DNA of 64,000 bases from Mangifera indica (Eukaryota > Streptophyta > Magnoliopsida > Sapindales > Anacardiaceae). Position numbers and translations under genes: made by a program. The notes beneath the pieces were generated by a model. The model was not told where the DNA came from. It searched no databases and worked only from the letters and a program-made list of their open reading frames with translations. Where the stretch lies: positions 186,001 to 250,000 of the forward strand of contig NW_025401099.1 in the NCBI RefSeq assembly GCF_011075055.1, read 5' to 3'. This document shows positions 63,183 through 64,000 of this stretch, one piece after another (the first letter of the stretch is position 1; each line of letters opens with the position of its first letter).

Positions 63183-64000
63183 GGTAGAATGTGACGCATC
63201 TAGAATAGGAATAGGGGTTGTTTTGATGCAAGATTCCAAACCAATTGCTTACTTTAGTGAAAAGCTAAGTAGGGTAGCCTTAAATTATCCCATTTATGAC
63301 AAGGAACTTTATGCATTGGTAAGAACTCTTCAAACGTGGCAACATTATTTGTGGCCAAGGGAATTCATCATTCATTCTGATCATAAGAGCTTAAAGTTCT
63401 TGAAATCCCAAGGTAAGCTTAATAAAAGACATGCTAAGTGGTTGGAGTTCATCAAAACGTTTCCTTATGTGATCAAGTACAAACAAGGAAAGGAAAACGT
63501 TGTTGTCGATGCACTGTCTATGAGCTACGCATTACTTACTTTTTTGCAAACTAAGTTACTTGGTTTTGAATTACTTAAGGACTTATATACTAATGATTTT
63601 AATTTTGGCCAAGTATGGAATGCATTTGATAAGTATGCGTTTGGTGATTTTTATAGGCATGAAAGATTTCTGTTTAGGAGAAATAAATTATGTGTGCCTA
63701 TTTGTTCTATTCATGAGTTGCTTGTTAGGGAAACTCACGAGAGTGGATTGATGGGTCACTTTGTTGTGCAAAAAACTCTAGATATATCACATGAGCATTT
63801 TTATTGGCCTAATATAAAGCATGATATGCAATCTATTTATGATAAGTGCATTACATCTAAGCAAGCAAAATCTAAGGTCAAACTGCATGGCTTGTATACC
63901 CCTTTACCCATACTTAGCCAACCTTGGACTGATATTTCTATGGATTTTGTCTTAGGATTACCGAGGTTTCAAAGTAGTAAGGACAACATATTTGTAGTTG
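63183..64000 (+). pseudogene. G5 RNase H and integrase (runs off window)
   Basis: RNase H reads [49 protein letters not shown] and NVVVDALS; all expected acidic residues are visible. The integrase zinc domain follows: [31 protein letters not shown] and [10 protein letters not shown], where the second Cys of the HHCC set is Ser. The catalytic core begins [16 protein letters not shown] before the window ends. This frame is open from 63183 to the end except for the defects noted. Confidence 0.9.

Overview
The window is nuclear DNA of a flowering plant, most likely a eudicot. It is strongly AT-rich, has plant-type LTR retrotransposons with initiator-tRNA-Met primer sites, and carries one intron-containing gene for a plant-specific MORN-repeat phosphatidylinositol-4-phosphate 5-kinase (PIP5K). 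I cannot name the species. No bacterial, organellar, CRISPR, rRNA or tRNA gene content was seen.

The only convincing host gene is at 44581-47489 (+): eight exons, about 765 residues, eight N-terminal MORN repeats and a complete lipid-kinase domain of the PIP5K4/5/6 type. It sits in an island of about 6 kb with fewer repeats (about 44.1-48.25 and 49.75-50.55 kb), with a Mutator-like non-autonomous element just downstream.

Everything else is nested, decayed transposable elements. 0-10 kb: a minus-strand Ty1/copia pol relic, a plus-oriented gypsy LTR, a copia solo LTR with a perfect 5-bp duplication, a second copia relic (+) and LTR pieces. 10.1-21.4 kb: a Ty3/gypsy element on the minus strand (G1) with both LTRs, interrupted by a foldback element, a MULE-like MITE and a copia solo LTR. 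21.4-23.1 kb: a copia LTR. 23.1-28.9 kb: gypsy G2 (-), lacking RNase H and integrase. 28.9-36.4 kb: gypsy G3 (-) with two LTRs; a hAT-like MITE is inserted in one. 36.4-43.3 kb: a mosaic of gypsy and copia LTR fragments and pol scraps. 50.6-57.3 kb: gypsy G4 (-). 57.3-58.8 kb: a very short internally deleted element with a minisatellite in its LTRs. 58.8-64 kb: the 5' part of a plus-strand gypsy element (G5) that leaves the window; its polyprotein C-terminus appears to be encoded inside the LTR.

No retroelement here looks autonomous. All have stops, frameshifts or lost catalytic residues: the RT active site reads FFDD in G1, FIND in G2 and G3, FIDN in G4, HIDD in the first copia, and is deleted in G5. 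The points most worth following up are a family of 0.7-0.8 kb foldback elements with an empty-site comparison inside the window, precise target duplications for several MITEs, LTR-specific microsatellite growth, and a recurrent family of short palindromic motifs that differ between LTR families but keep the same architecture.
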